DNA of 64,000 nt. Origin: Streptomyces goshikiensis. GTDB lineage: Bacteria > Actinomycetota > Actinomycetes > Streptomycetales > Streptomycetaceae. Below, in pieces: positions 63,010-64,000 of this stretch; position 1 is the stretch's first letter, and every line of letters starts with the position of its first letter. The DNA is taken from NCBI RefSeq assembly GCF_014650555.1, contig NZ_BMVE01000007.1, positions 248,001 to 312,000 of the forward strand, written 5' to 3'. The position numbers and the translations under genes were made by a program. A model generated the notes under the pieces. That model made no database searches. It was not told where the DNA came from and saw only the letters and a program-made list of their open reading frames with translations.

Positions 63010-64000
63010 TCGGGGACATGTTCGTCGAGTTCCTGTCTGCCGCCGCCCTGGTCACCGTGCTGGTCTGCGCGGTGATCCGTCCCTTCCGCTGGCCTGAGGC
63101 CGCCTTCGCCGTGCCCGCCGCGGGAATCGTGATCGCCTCCGGCGCGATCCCGTGGGACCACGTGGCCGAGGAGGCCGAACGCCTCGGTCCGGTCATCGGC
63201 TTCCTGGCCGCCGTCCTCGTGCTGGCCAAACTCTGCGACGACGAAGGGCTCTTCCACGCCTGCGGGACCTGGATGGCCCGCTGGGCCCACCGGCGCCCCC
63301 GCAGGCTCCTCGGCGCGGTGTTCGGCCTCGCGTCGGTGATCACCGCCGCGCTGAGCCTGGACGCCACCGTCGTCCTGCTCACCCCGGTCGTCTTCGCCAC
63401 CGCCTCCCGGATGGGCGCCCGCCCCAAACCCCACGTCTACGCGACCGCCCACCTCTCCAACACCGCGTCGCTGCTGCTGCCGGTCTCGAACCTGACCAAC
63501 CTGCTCGCCTTCGGCGCGACCGGGCTCACCTTCGTCCGCTTCGGCGCGCTGATGCTGCTGCCCTGGCTGGTGGCGATCGCGGTCGAGTACGCCGTCTTCC
63601 GCCGCTTCTTCGCGGCGGACCTCGACGCGCCGACCCCCGGGGGCGAGCCGGAGGAGCCGGTCGAGATGCCCCTGTTCGCGCTGTGCGCGGTCGCCGCGAC
63701 GCTCGCCGGATTCGCCCTCGCCTCGGCCCTGGGGATCGACCCGGCATGGGCCGCCGCGGCCGGAGCGGCCGTGATGGCCGTACGGGCCCTCGCCCGCCGC
63801 GAGACCACCCCGGCGGCGATCGTGCGGTCGGCCTCGCTGCCGTTCCTCGCCTTCGTCCTCGCCCTGGGCATCGTCGTCCGCGCCGTCGTCGACAACGGCC
63901 TCGGCGCCGCGCTCGCGCACGTGCTGCCCGAGGGCACCGGCCTGGCCGCGCTCCTGGGCATCGCCGCGGTGGCCGCCGTACTCGCCAACCTGATCAACAA
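63006..64000 (+). CDS. ArsB/CitM-type (SLC13-like) membrane transporter, 3' end cut by window
   Basis: The frame remains open to the last base, covering about 331 residues. The protein is strongly hydrophobic with repeated membrane helices and carries the family signature NTASLLLPVSNLTNLL, as in arsenite/citrate-type ion transporters, plus ALSLDATVVLLTPVVF. The first ATG (63006) overlaps the preceding short frame; an in-frame ATG at 63018 is an equally reasonable start, and neither has a strong ribosome site. It is divergent from the iron-boxed operon. Whether it belongs to the siderophore locus is unclear; it may mark its edge. Confidence 0.85.
   Translation, partial: MIGDMFVEFLSAAALVTVLVCAVIRPFRWPEAAFAVPAAGIVIASGAIPWDHVAEEAERLGPVIGFLAAVLVLAKLCDDEGLFHACGTWMARWAHRRPRRLLGAVFGLASVITAALSLDATVVLLTPVVFATASRMGARPKPHVYATAHLSNTASLLLPVSNLTNLLAFGATGLTFVRFGALMLLPWLVAIAVEYAVFRRFFAADLDAPTPGGEPEEPVEMPLFALCAVAATLAGFALASALGIDPAWAAAAGAAVMAVRALARRETTPAAIVRSASLPFLAFVLALGIVVRAVVDNGLGAALAHVLPEGTGLAALLGIAAVAAVLANLIN

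Noticed and set aside
62898-63920. Minus-strand frame of 340 codons at the right end
   Set aside because: The + strand carries a clear membrane transporter here; the minus product is Glu/Arg/Gly low complexity.

Overview
The window is very GC-rich (roughly 70-75% by eye), uses GTG as well as ATG starts, has many 4-nt ATGA/GTGA gene overlaps, and carries DmdR/IdeR-type iron boxes close to TTAGGTTAGGCTAACCTAA. Together these point to an actinomycete, most likely Streptomyces or a close relative. Almost the whole window is one iron-regulated NRPS siderophore locus with catecholate (2,3-dihydroxybenzoate, DHB) and hydroxamate (N5-hydroxyornithine) chemistry.

Layout. 2-1663 (+): end of an ABC exporter. 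1664-2072: intergenic, with a decayed coding remnant. 20331-2073 (-): ornithine N-hydroxylase 1, binding lipoprotein 1 and the 5228-aa NRPS1 (C-A-PCP-C-A-PCP-E-C-A-PCP-C-A-PCP-C). 20579-22823 (+): hydroxyornithine formyltransferase, then a MarR regulator fused to a second copy of the formyltransferase C-terminal domain. 28844-22877 (-): FecCD permeases, ATPase, binding lipoprotein 2 and a siderophore reductase fused to a methyltransferase-like domain. 28977-29759 (+): AraC regulator. 34335-29743 (-): dhbA, dhbC and a DHB-AMP ligase/isochorismatase fusion. 54516-34541 (-): stand-alone aryl carrier protein, MFS exporter, NRPS3 (C-A-PCP-C-A-PCP-C-A-PCP-E) and NRPS2 (C-A-PCP-C-A-PCP-TE). 54720-55286 (+): N-acetylglutamate-synthase-like GNAT. 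59952-55363 (-): ornithine hydroxylase 2, a stand-alone C-E protein with both catalytic His replaced by Gln, and an MbtH protein. 62768-60165 (-): isochorismatase paralogue, argC and argB. 63006-end (+): an ArsB/CitM-type transporter cut by the window edge.

How it works together (inference). Eight iron boxes lie at the head of seven transcription units and between two divergent ones, so low iron should switch on everything. DhbC, the isochorismatase and DhbA make DHB; the ligase loads it on the stand-alone carrier protein. The GNAT, ArgC and ArgB would raise ornithine/arginine supply. Two hydroxylases and a formyltransferase make hydroxy- and formylhydroxyornithine. Codes read by eye suggest that NRPS3+NRPS2 assemble DHB-Gly-(basic)-D-Ser-(basic)-hydroxyornithine, released by the TE. 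NRPS1 would make a separate tetrapeptide with a D-residue at position 2 and hydroxyornithine at position 3, and it has no TE. The locus therefore encodes two assembly lines, giving either two siderophores or one branched one. I do not recognise it as a known named cluster.

The most unusual parts are the MarR-formyltransferase-domain fusion, the C-E protein with two mutated active sites, the ligase-isochorismatase fusion, the reductase-methyltransferase fusion, and a sharply different base composition in part of the serine adenylation domain.
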